Source: Aureimonas altamirensis (GTDB lineage: Bacteria; Pseudomonadota; Alphaproteobacteria; Rhizobiales; Rhizobiaceae). From it: a DNA stretch of 64,000 nt. The DNA lies in NCBI RefSeq assembly GCF_023702225.1, contig NZ_JAMQCO010000006.1, positions 1 to 64,000 on the forward strand, written 5' to 3'. Of the stretch, positions 53,901 to 61,432 are shown piece by piece. The translations under genes and the position numbers were made by a program. Under the pieces are notes generated by a model. That model saw only the letters and a program-made list of their open reading frames with translations, had not been told where the DNA came from and ran no database searches. Position 1 is the first letter of the stretch; each line of letters starts with the position of its first letter.

Positions 53901-56609
53901 GCGTTCGGCCCCGTATGGCGCGGCAAGGATTCGGACTGGGACGCGCTCGTGGCGGCCGTCGAGTGGATCGGGGCGCACGGCGACCTTCGGCACCTTGCCG
54001 CGCGCCTGCCCGACCGTGCCGCGGTCGCGGAGCGGGCCGGACGGGCCGTCGCCGCGTCCGACACGGCGCAACGCACGCTCGCGGAGGTCGCCTCGTTCCT
54101 AATAGCCGACGCCAAGAGCCTGTTCGGTGTCGAAGGCCACGGCGACGTGGCGCTCGCGCGTTGCCATGAACGGATGGAGATTTGGCTCGCCAACGCCGAG
54201 CAGCTTTCGAAGTGGGTCTCCTACCGCGATCGGGCGGACCGGGCCCGAACGGACGGCATGTCCGTGTTCGTCGACCACCTTGAGGACGGTCGCCTTTCGA
54301 CGCCAGAGACGCTTCCATCGTTCGAGATCGCCTACCACGAGGCGATCCTCGACGAACTGATCCGTGCGAACCCCGAGCTTGGCCGCTTCGACGGCAACCT
54401 CCATGGCCGGCGGGTCCGCGAGTTCGCCAATCTCGACCGCGAGCGCATCAAGGCTGCCAGCCTGGAGGTCGTGCGCGCCCACCATCGGCGCATCCCGCCG
54501 CGCGACGGCGGCGTCGGTCCGGTTGGCATCCTGCGTGGTGAGATGGCGAAACGCAGCCGTCACATGCCGATCCGCCAGCTCATGCAGAGGGCGGCGCCTG
54601 CAGTACAGGCGCTGAAGCCCGTCATGATGATGAGCCCACTCTCGGTTGCCCAGTTCCTGACGCCAGGCAAGCTGTCCTTCGACCTTCTCGTCATGGACGA
54701 GGCGTCGCAGATCCAGCCTGTCGATGCATTGGGCGCGATCGCCCGCGCCGGGCAGGTCGTCGTGGTCGGCGACGAACGCCAGCTCCCGCCGACCAAATTT
54801 TTCTCAAAGATGACGGGAGGCGCCGAGGACGACGATGACGAGGAGGGTGCGCAGGTCGCCGACATCGAGAGCATCCTCGGGCTGTTCACGGCCCGTGGGC
54901 TGCCGCAGCGCATGCTGCGGTGGCACTACCGCAGTCGTCACCAGTCGCTGATCGCCGTTTCCAACACGCAATTTTACCAGAACAAGCTCTTCATCGTGCC
55001 GAGCCCCTATACGGCCGAAGCCGGGATGGGGCTCCGCTTCCACCACGTGCCCGACGGCGTCTTCGATTCCGGTGGGACATCGGTGAACGCCGTCGAGGCG
55101 AGGATTGTCGCCGAGGCGGTCATAAGGCATGCCAAAACGAACCCCGGGCAATCGCTCGGCGTTGCGTGCTTCTCCGTGTCCCAAAGGCGAGCGATCCAGG
55201 ACGAGGTCGAACTCCTCCGCCGCCTGAACCCAGATACCGAGGAGTTCTTCCACGCCCATGCCTCAGAGCCGTTCTTCGTCAAGAACCTCGAGAATGTGCA
55301 GGGCGACGAGCGCGACGTGATCATGATCTCCGTCGGCTACGCCAAGAACGCCCAAGGGTACATGGCCATGCGGTTCGGCCCACTCGGAGCGCAAGGCGGC
55401 GAGCGACGTCTGAACGTACTCATCTCCCGCGCCAAGCGGCGCTGCGAGGTCTACGCCTCGATCACCGATGAGGACATTGACCTCGAGCGCGGCAAGGGCG
55501 CGGGCATCTTCGCGTTCAAACTCTTCCTCCACTACGCGAGGACCGGACGGCTCTCGATCGCTCAAGCGAGCGAGCGCAACATGGACAGCGTCTTCGAGGA
55601 GCAAATAGCGACCGCACTTCAGGCGAAGGGTTACCAGGTCCATCCACAGGTCGGCATAGCCGGGTTCTTCGTCGATCTTGCCGTATCCGATCCGGAGTGG
55701 CCCGGACGCTACCTCATCGGCATCGAGTGCGACGGCGCATCCTACCACGCGTCGAGGTCTGCCCGGGACCGGGACCGTTTGCGGCAATCGGTTCTCGAGG
55801 ACCATGGCTGGATCATCCATCGGATCTGGAGCACCGACTGGTTCCAGCGGCCGCAGGAACAGCTCGAAAGAACGGTCGCCGCGATCGAGGCCGCGAAGGC
55901 CGAATTGGACGAGCGGATGGAGCGGGGCCTGGCTTCCCACCGCGCGGTGCCGATCGAGATCGTCACGGTAGATCGCGGCGAGGTCACCGAGGTCGGTCTC
56001 GGCGACACCGTTCCCGAGGGTCGCGCGGCCCCTATAGCCTACATCGAGGCCACGCTGACGCGCCCTGGATCATACGAGTTGCACGAGACCCCCGTCGGGA
56101 CCATGGCAGACCTCGTGACGCAGGTCGTCCAGGTCGAGTCCCCAGTCCACGTCGACGAGGTCGTCGCCCGCATCCGCGACGCCTTTAAGCTCCAGCGCGC
56201 CGGCGCTCGGATCCAGGCCGCCGTCGAACAGGGCATCGCACGCGCCGTCGCCCACCTCGGGATCGTGCGTCAAGGAGCGTTTCTCGCGTTGGCGGATGCC
56301 GAAGCGACCGTCCGCAACCGGCGCGACGCGCTGTCGCTCGGCTTGCGGAAGCCCGAGTCCTTGCCTCCGGCCGAACTCCAGGTCGGCGTCATGCGCATCG
56401 TGACCGACAACTTCGGGGCGACTGACGACGAGGTCGCGGGAACACTTTCTCGCCAGCTCGGTTTCAAGGCGACCAGCGCACAGCTCCGCTCCGTCATAAA
56501 CGCCGCTATCAAGGCTCTGTTGGGGGAGGGGCGGTTGCAACGCCGCGACCAAATGCTCGTAGCGTCGGCTCCGGTCGCACCGGACGATGTGGCTACGGAG
56601 GCAGGCTAG
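51000..56609 (+). CDS. Giant DUF4011-SF1 helicase-Vsr-like nuclease-DUF3320 protein, probable antiviral defence
   Basis: A 1869-residue soluble protein. Residues 20-330: DUF4011 (starts ELLDLSARNRLLNVPR). SF1/Upf1-like helicase: Walker A GPPGTGKSQTIANVI (about residue 347), then an insert of about 880 mostly helical residues, Walker B LVMDEAS (Asp1233, Glu1234), VVVGDERQLPP, and AAA_12 motifs HYRSRHQSLI, VQGDERDVI and LNVLISRAKRR (up to about 1475). A PD-(D/E)xK/Vsr-like nuclease follows at about 1540-1640 (Asp1559 in FFVDLAV, Glu1576 and Asp1578 in IGIECDG). DUF3320 ends the protein (about 1690-1770). This architecture occurs in single-gene defence systems; 'Hhe' may be the name but I am unsure. 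It adjoins an integrase and a tRNA gene. Confidence 0.9.
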   Translation: MGVAMSVIESTSLYQSDLPIEQKLERARTELLDLSARNRLLNVPRMSKAARTIDIVDERSADVYRLLAKEAKAFTFAAGRPDRPGVEGTEEEEGLPVVELAQPDEAHDEVDEQGRTKRHVDTKLQTRMTPKGLQRRLLDLYHDARTLEEEQGVNVLFLALGMLRWVDPNNKENLRHAPLVLVPVRLERGTAGERFRLRVRPEDQTSNLSLEAYLDRVHKLRLPTFEGGDEFDPDAYFREVAEAVSTKDDWSVLPDDIVLGFFSFSKFLMYRDLDPENWPADGRITDQSTIRSLLSDGFDAGEPLLSEDERIDRHIDPADMLHIVDSDGSQTLAVHDVRRGRDLVIQGPPGTGKSQTIANVIASAVADGKTVLFVAEKMAALDVVKRRLDNAGVGDACLELHSNKANKRGLLEELRRTWELGSPRGEFPSSLAGKLREARDVLNLHAERMHVPHVASGLTPYQVVGALTKLRQEGQRPVDLNLDGATLWSPDDLSARRRLLVELTQRVDEIGLPVRHPWHGVGLDLVLPTTLERLLPRIEALRSAVAELETEYAELAGTLELEPKPDTFAGAAALRDRADILARAPDLCPEALGAAAWGDRRGAIADLVRAGADFRRQGVSLGDAVHPAALGTSIEGLEAQLAWLPRDFPAEAFGRAVELADLLPRLRAEANRLASELGVPGPVDTLAAISRLITTGERVAAAPDASPEAFAATVWDQGVEQAGDLAEAMETLEHSRAAMSDRILDVAWTTEVAAARQALATNTGFLKSLNGDYRKAKALVRSILRNPDMATQEIIELLDTLMKGQAAAKRVRDDDAFGRSAFGADWRGERSASAPLLALVAWMRTLRGLGAEPRLIAGRLAERQVVGEHAALVLRHVDAAKPLLEAVWRDLGSSAGPAFDNAVSVDRASLDLVEARARNLAWADGLCREIMRSVPEALADRLGLVARVAALQAAARSLDERADLGGEAFGPVWRGKDSDWDALVAAVEWIGAHGDLRHLAARLPDRAAVAERAGRAVAASDTAQRTLAEVASFLIADAKSLFGVEGHGDVALARCHERMEIWLANAEQLSKWVSYRDRADRARTDGMSVFVDHLEDGRLSTPETLPSFEIAYHEAILDELIRANPELGRFDGNLHGRRVREFANLDRERIKAASLEVVRAHHRRIPPRDGGVGPVGILRGEMAKRSRHMPIRQLMQRAAPAVQALKPVMMMSPLSVAQFLTPGKLSFDLLVMDEASQIQPVDALGAIARAGQVVVVGDERQLPPTKFFSKMTGGAEDDDDEEGAQVADIESILGLFTARGLPQRMLRWHYRSRHQSLIAVSNTQFYQNKLFIVPSPYTAEAGMGLRFHHVPDGVFDSGGTSVNAVEARIVAEAVIRHAKTNPGQSLGVACFSVSQRRAIQDEVELLRRLNPDTEEFFHAHASEPFFVKNLENVQGDERDVIMISVGYAKNAQGYMAMRFGPLGAQGGERRLNVLISRAKRRCEVYASITDEDIDLERGKGAGIFAFKLFLHYARTGRLSIAQASERNMDSVFEEQIATALQAKGYQVHPQVGIAGFFVDLAVSDPEWPGRYLIGIECDGASYHASRSARDRDRLRQSVLEDHGWIIHRIWSTDWFQRPQEQLERTVAAIEAAKAELDERMERGLASHRAVPIEIVTVDRGEVTEVGLGDTVPEGRAAPIAYIEATLTRPGSYELHETPVGTMADLVTQVVQVESPVHVDEVVARIRDAFKLQRAGARIQAAVEQGIARAVAHLGIVRQGAFLALADAEATVRNRRDALSLGLRKPESLPPAELQVGVMRIVTDNFGATDDEVAGTLSRQLGFKATSAQLRSVINAAIKALLGEGRLQRRDQMLVASAPVAPDDVATEAG

Positions 56610-57064
56610 CACGGCTAGCAAGGGTGTTTCAGGGACGTTTGCCGCCGCACCGGCGAACTTCCTACCTGCCTTGAACCAAGTCCGTTAGGAGTAACCAGTC
56701 ACGAGGCTTGTTCCTCGAAAGGCTCGAACCGTTCGAGACCGAACGGTCGGAGGCTGTCGATACCTCTGGGTGCGAAGATCAGCGTCCCCCACTCGGTAAG
56801 GAGCGACGTGTCCGTCGCTTGCTCGACTAAGCTTTCCGTTCAAGCCAGCGTCGCTGAGCCTCCGACAGTTTCTTCACCGATAACGCTCACCCACCCGACT
56901 CGGACTGCACCTTTACAATCACACTCCACACATTCACGCACGTTGCACGCAGCCTAACCGCACGCCGCTGGAGGATCGCGCATCGTCATCAAATGCTGTA
57001 AAGATTCACGGAGTACGATTTGCTACAGCCGTGGCCGCTGGAACCCCACCGGAACCCCGGTTGG
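56610..57064. other. Intergenic, island edge
   Basis: No gene supported. A short hairpin (CCGTTCG / CGAACGG, 56729-56746) is visible. This stretch lies between the helicase-nuclease and the tRNA-Lys terminator and would include any attachment-site remains. Confidence 0.4.
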
Positions 57065-57102
57065 TTTTTCGAGGCATTTATCACTTATCTTGCCTCGAAA
57101 AA
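57065..57102 (-). terminator. Rho-independent terminator of tRNA-Lys
   Basis: A perfect 12-bp stem: TTTTTCGAGGCA and TGCCTCGAAAAA around a 14-base loop. It lies 23 bases beyond the 3' end of the tRNA. Read on the minus strand the stem is followed by AACC rather than more T, but the stem's own A/T ends give the U-tract on either strand. Confidence 0.75.
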
Positions 57103-57124
57103 CTCAATGATTTCAGGTGTTTCA

Positions 57125-57200
57125 TGGTGAGCGCGGTGGGGCTCGAACCCACGACCCCATGATTAAAAGTCACGTGCTCTACCAACTGAGCTACGCGCTC
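57125..57200 (-). tRNA. tRNA-Lys (anticodon TTT)
   Basis: 76 bases including an encoded CCA. Acceptor stem GAGCGCG pairs with CGCGCTC, D-arm GCTCAGTTGGTAGAGC, anticodon loop CTTTTAA (anticodon TTT), and T-arm GTGGGTTCGAGCCCCAC. The 3' end faces the helicase-nuclease/integrase segment, which is the usual side for island insertion. Confidence 0.97.
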
Positions 57201-57351
57201 ACAACGCGTCAAACGAGTCGCGGAAACGGGCGGACCATAGGCATGGCGGTCTTGCGCGTCAATGCCCAGTTTGCCATGTCGGCCAGCCGGTTTGCGTGGC
57301 GCGGGCGGGCGCGATAAGAACGCCTCGCGATCCAACGAAGACGGCGTGCCG

Positions 57352-58089
57352 ATGCTGGAATTATCATACCCGACAGCCGTACTGGCCGGTGCGCTCTCGT
57401 TCCTGTCGCCCTGCGTGCTGCCCCTGGTGCCGCCCTATCTGTGCTACATGGCGGGCGTGTCGGCCGACGACCTGCGCGCCGGCCACACCGCCGCCGCGCG
57501 GGTACAGGGGCGGGTCGTGGCCAGCGCCGTCGTCTTCGTGCTCGGCTTCTCGAGCGTCTTCATAGCCCTTGGCGCCGGCGCATCCAGTATCGGCCAGATC
57601 CTTCGGCAAAACCTCGACTGGCTGGGTATCCTGGCGGGCGTGGCGATCATCGTCATGGGTCTCAACTTCCTCGGCGTCTTCAGGCTTTCCTTCCTGTCGC
57701 GGGAGATGCGCGTGGCGGCGCCCGACAAGCCACGCAGCTTCTGGGGCGCCTATCTGATGGGCCTTGCCTTCGCTTTCGGGTGGACACCGTGCATCGGCCC
57801 CGTCCTCGGCGCGATCCTGGGGCTTGCCGGGGCGCAGCAGACGGTGGGCGAGGGCGCCGTCCTGCTCGCCTTCTATTCGGCCGGCCTCGGCATCCCGTTC
57901 ATTCTGGCGGCCGCGTTCTCCGGCGTGTTCCTGCGCGGGCTCGGACGCTTCCGCGCTTATTACGGCACGGTCGAGAAAGCCATGGGCGGGCTCCTCGTCG
58001 TGACGGGCATCCTCTTCCTGACCGGCGGCATGCAGACGATGGCGTTCTGGCTGCTGGAAACCTTCCCTACGCTGCAGATGATTGGCTAA
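57352..58089 (+). CDS. ccdA: Cytochrome c biogenesis protein CcdA
   Basis: A 245-residue membrane thiol-disulfide transporter, six helices. The two active cysteines are in GALSFLSPCVLPLVPPYL (about residue 21) and FGWTPCIGPVLGAILG (about 147), each in the family's proline-flanked motif. It passes electrons from cytoplasmic thioredoxin to periplasmic apocytochrome c maturation factors. Start ATG 57352 (MLELSYP) fits the family; the upstream extension is low complexity and overlaps the tRNA leader. Confidence 0.93.
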   Translation: MLELSYPTAVLAGALSFLSPCVLPLVPPYLCYMAGVSADDLRAGHTAAARVQGRVVASAVVFVLGFSSVFIALGAGASSIGQILRQNLDWLGILAGVAIIVMGLNFLGVFRLSFLSREMRVAAPDKPRSFWGAYLMGLAFAFGWTPCIGPVLGAILGLAGAQQTVGEGAVLLAFYSAGLGIPFILAAAFSGVFLRGLGRFRAYYGTVEKAMGGLLVVTGILFLTGGMQTMAFWLLETFPTLQMIG

Positions 58090-58128
58090 AGCGGTTAAGT
58101 GTTGCCGCGGATCGACGAACGGATACTC

Positions 58129-59499
58129 ATGAGCAGAACCTGCCTGACCATCATCCTCGCTGCCGGCGAAGGAACGCGGATGAAATCCAGCCGCGCCAAG
58201 GTGCTGCACCCGGTTGCCGGTTTGCCGCTGGTCTGCCACGTGGCGGCGGCCGCCGAAAAGGCCGGCGCCGACGCCATCGCAGTGGTGACGGGGCGGGATG
58301 CCGAGGCCGTGGAGGCGGCAGTCGCCGTTCATCACGGCGAGGTGCAATCCTTCCGGCAGATCGAGCGGCTCGGCACGGCCCATGCCGTTCTTGCCGCAGC
58401 GCCCGAGATCGAGCGCGGCTATGACGATATCCTCGTCCTGTTCGGCGATACGCCTCTGCTGACGGGCGAAAGCCTGGCAAAGGCGCGGGGGCAACTCGCC
58501 GCCGGTGCCGGCGTGGTCGTCTTTGGCTTTCATTCCAAAACTCCAACGGGTTACGGACGATTGCTGACCCAGGACGGCGAGTTGCTCGCCATCCGGGAGG
58601 AAAAGGACGCATCGCCGAAAGAGCGGGCGGTCACCTTCTGTAATGGCGGGTTGATGGCGATGGACGGTCGACGGGTCGCGCCGCTGCTGCGCGACATCGG
58701 CAACGGGAATGCCAAGGGTGAGTATTACCTGACCGATATCGTGGCGCTGGCGCGCGCGGCGGGCGAGCGGGTCGTAGCCCTGGAGACCGAAGAAAGCGAG
58801 TTGCAGGGTGTCAACGATCGCGCCGACCTGGCCTGCGTCGAAGCGGCCTGGCAGGCGCGGCGGCGCGAGGAAATCATGGAAGCCGGAGTGACGATGATCG
58901 ACCCGGCGACGATATTCCTGTCCTTCGATACGCGCATCGGCGCCGACTGCGTGCTGGAGCCGAATGTCTTCTTCGGCCCGGGCGTCTCCATCGGCCCCGG
59001 ATGCACCATCCATGCCTTCTGCCACATCGAAGGCGCAACGCTTGCGGGCCATTCGGAGATCGGGCCCTTCGCAAGGCTGCGCCCCGGCACCGAGCTGGCG
59101 GACAAGACGAAGGTCGGGAATTTCTGCGAAACCAAGAACGCCAAGGTGGAGCGGGGGGCGAAGATCAACCACCTGTCCTATATTGGCGATGCGCGCGTCG
59201 GCGCCGAGGCCAATATCGGCGCGGGCACGATCACCTGCAACTACGATGGCGCGCTGAAGCATCATACGGACATCGGCGCCGAGACCTTCATCGGTTCCAA
59301 CTCCTCGCTGGTCGCGCCGATCACGATCGGCGATGGAGCCTATGTCGCCTCCGGAAGCGTCGTGACCGAGGACGTGCCGGCCGATGCCCTGGCCTTCGGT
59401 CGCGCGCGACAGGTGGTCAAGGAAGGGCGGGGCCTTGCCATCCGCCAGCGCAACGCCGCCGCCAAGGCTGCGCGGAATGCGGCAAGGCAGTCGGGTTGA
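58129..59499 (+). CDS. glmU: Bifunctional UDP-GlcNAc pyrophosphorylase / GlcN-1-P acetyltransferase
   Basis: A 456-residue cytoplasmic enzyme making UDP-GlcNAc. N-terminal nucleotidyltransferase: [20 protein letters not shown] with the G-x-G-T-R-M-x(4)-K motif, LFGDTPLL and [10 protein letters not shown]-terminal left-handed beta-helix acetyltransferase (from about residue 255) with hexapeptide repeats and catalytic [14 protein letters not shown] His. Length is typical. The start at 58129 is chosen over a TTG ten codons earlier. glmS follows, the enzyme acting earlier in the same pathway. Confidence 0.97.
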   Translation: MSRTCLTIILAAGEGTRMKSSRAKVLHPVAGLPLVCHVAAAAEKAGADAIAVVTGRDAEAVEAAVAVHHGEVQSFRQIERLGTAHAVLAAAPEIERGYDDILVLFGDTPLLTGESLAKARGQLAAGAGVVVFGFHSKTPTGYGRLLTQDGELLAIREEKDASPKERAVTFCNGGLMAMDGRRVAPLLRDIGNGNAKGEYYLTDIVALARAAGERVVALETEESELQGVNDRADLACVEAAWQARRREEIMEAGVTMIDPATIFLSFDTRIGADCVLEPNVFFGPGVSIGPGCTIHAFCHIEGATLAGHSEIGPFARLRPGTELADKTKVGNFCETKNAKVERGAKINHLSYIGDARVGAEANIGAGTITCNYDGALKHHTDIGAETFIGSNSSLVAPITIGDGAYVASGSVVTEDVPADALAFGRARQVVKEGRGLAIRQRNAAAKAARNAARQSG

Positions 59500-59533
59500 G
59501 CGCCTTGCAAGGCGAAACGATCGGACATCAAAA

Positions 59534-59562
59534 TTGACACCCCTCGTACGCCGCTTCCGCTA
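59534..59562 (+). promoter_or_regulatory. Candidate sigma-70 promoter of glmS
   Basis: TTGACA at 59534-59539 with a possible -10 (CCGCTA or GCTAAAT) 17-19 bases later. About 45 bases before the glmS start. Confidence 0.5.
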
Positions 59563-59605
59563 AATCTCTCGTCAAACGTATCGCGTCGGTTTCTGGAGCA
59601 ATCCC

Positions 59606-61432
59606 ATGTGCGGCATCATCGGCATCGTCAGCAACCAGCCCGTGGCCGGACGCCTCGTGGATTCCCTGAAGCGCCTCGAATATCGCGGCTACGATTCTGC
59701 CGGTATCGCAACGCTGGATGGCGGTCGGCTGGATCGTCGGCGCGCAGAGGGCAAGTTGCGCCACCTCGAGGCGCGCCTTGCGGAAGCGCCCCTGCCGGGA
59801 ACCATCGGCATAGGCCACACGCGCTGGGCCACGCATGGGGCGGCCACCGTGGCCAATGCGCACCCGCACGCGTCCGGACCGGTCTGTGTCGTGCATAACG
59901 GCATCATCGAGAATTTTCGCGAGCTCAAGAACGAGTTGATCGCCGACGGCTTCACCTTCGAGAGCGAAACCGATACCGAGATCGTCGCCGTGATGGTGGC
60001 GCGCGAGCTGAAGCAGGGCGCCTCGCCCCGCGATGCCGTGTCGCGCATCCTGCCGAGGCTGGAAGGCGCGTTCGCCCTGGCTTTCCTGTTCGAGGGCGAG
60101 GAAAACCTCATGATCGGTGCCCGGCGTGGCAGCCCGCTGGCCGTGGGCTCGGGCGAGGGCGAGATGTTCCTCGGCTCGGATGCCATCGCCCTGTCGCCCT
60201 TCACCGATACGGTGCGTTACCTGAACGATGGCGACTGGGTGGTGCTCGGGCACGACCATGCCGAAATCTTCGACGCCGAAAACAGGCCGGTGGACCGGCC
60301 GGTGCGACAGGCGGTGGGCAAGAGCTTCAACGTCGACAAGGGCAATTACCGCCACTTCATGCAGAAGGAGATGTTCGAGCAACCGGAAGTCATCTCCCAT
60401 ACGCTGGGCGCCTATGTGGACATGGCAAGCGGGCGGACACGCCTGCCGGCCGGCGCCGACATCGATTTCGGCAAGGTGCGGCGCATCGCGCTGTCGGCCT
60501 GCGGAACGGGCTACTATGCGGCGCTGGTGGGCCGCTACTACTTCGAGCGTTATGCCCGCATCGCCTGCGATCTCGATGTCGCTTCAGAGTTCCGCTATCG
60601 CGAAAGCCCGCTCGACGGCATCGACCTGGCGCTCTTCGTTTCGCAGTCCGGCGAGACGGCCGATACGCTGGCTTCGCTGCGCTATGCAAAGTCGCAGGGC
60701 GTACCAGCTGCCGCCATCGTCAACGTGCCGGAATCCACCATCGCGCGCGAGGCCGATGTCGTGTGGCCAACCCTTGCCGGGCCCGAGATCGGCGTCGCTT
60801 CAACCAAGGCCTTCACCTGCCAGCTTACCGCCCTGGCCGCCCTGGCGATCCGCGCCGGGGTGGCGCGCGGCGTGATCGATGACGCAGAAGAACTCGAATT
60901 GACCCGTCAACTGATGGAAATCCCGCGGCTGGTGAACGAGGCGCTGGCGCTGGAGCCGGAGATCGAGACGCTCGGCCACGACCTGGCAGGCAAGCGACAC
61001 GCTCTGTATCTCGGCCGCGGATTCTCTTTCCCACTGGCCCTCGAAGGCGCATTGAAGCTGAAGGAAATCAGCTACATACACGCCGAAGGTTATGCAGCAG
61101 GCGAGCTGAAGCACGGGCCGATCGCGCTGATCGACGAAACGATGGACGTGGTGGTTATCGCCCCGCACGACCGCGTCTTCGACAAGACGGTTTCCAACAT
61201 GCAGGAGGTTGCGGCGCGCGGCGGCCGTATCCTTCTCATTACCGATGCGCCGGGTGCCGAAGCCTGCGCCATGCGCGACCTGCGGACGCTGGTCCTGCCG
61301 GTCATGCCGGAAATCCTGACGCCCATCGTCTATGCCGTACCGTTGCAGATGCTGGCCTATCATACGGCGGTGCAGATGGGCACCGATGTCGACCAGCCCC
61401 GCAACCTCGCCAAGTCCGTCACGGTGGAGTAG
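59606..61432 (+). CDS. glmS: Glutamine-fructose-6-phosphate aminotransferase (isomerizing)
   Basis: A 608-residue enzyme, the entry step of UDP-GlcNAc synthesis. N-terminal glutamine amidotransferase: MCGIIGIVSNQ with catalytic Cys2, followed by LEYRGYDSAGIA and GHTRWATHG. Two SIS domains bind fructose-6-phosphate (from about 285: ALSACGTGYYAAL; VSQSGETADTLASL). It ends in LAKSVTVE, the conserved C-terminus. No glmS ribozyme is expected or seen. Converges with recG with no gap. Confidence 0.98.
   Translation: MCGIIGIVSNQPVAGRLVDSLKRLEYRGYDSAGIATLDGGRLDRRRAEGKLRHLEARLAEAPLPGTIGIGHTRWATHGAATVANAHPHASGPVCVVHNGIIENFRELKNELIADGFTFESETDTEIVAVMVARELKQGASPRDAVSRILPRLEGAFALAFLFEGEENLMIGARRGSPLAVGSGEGEMFLGSDAIALSPFTDTVRYLNDGDWVVLGHDHAEIFDAENRPVDRPVRQAVGKSFNVDKGNYRHFMQKEMFEQPEVISHTLGAYVDMASGRTRLPAGADIDFGKVRRIALSACGTGYYAALVGRYYFERYARIACDLDVASEFRYRESPLDGIDLALFVSQSGETADTLASLRYAKSQGVPAAAIVNVPESTIAREADVVWPTLAGPEIGVASTKAFTCQLTALAALAIRAGVARGVIDDAEELELTRQLMEIPRLVNEALALEPEIETLGHDLAGKRHALYLGRGFSFPLALEGALKLKEISYIHAEGYAAGELKHGPIALIDETMDVVVIAPHDRVFDKTVSNMQEVAARGGRILLITDAPGAEACAMRDLRTLVLPVMPEILTPIVYAVPLQMLAYHTAVQMGTDVDQPRNLAKSVTVE

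Noticed and set aside
56729-56746. Hairpin CCGTTCG/CGAACGG as a terminator of the helicase-nuclease gene
   Set aside because: Seven-bp stem, no T-run, 120 bases from the stop; too weak.
57364-59265. A 633-residue open frame on the minus strand across ccdA and glmU
   Set aside because: Antisense to two certain genes; composition (His/Arg/Gly-rich) reflects the opposite strand of GC-rich codons and no domain is visible.
59500-59605. A glmS ribozyme or riboswitch before glmS
   Set aside because: Only a short palindrome CGCCTTGCAAGGCG and a sigma-70-like promoter are present; the glmS ribozyme is a Gram-positive feature.
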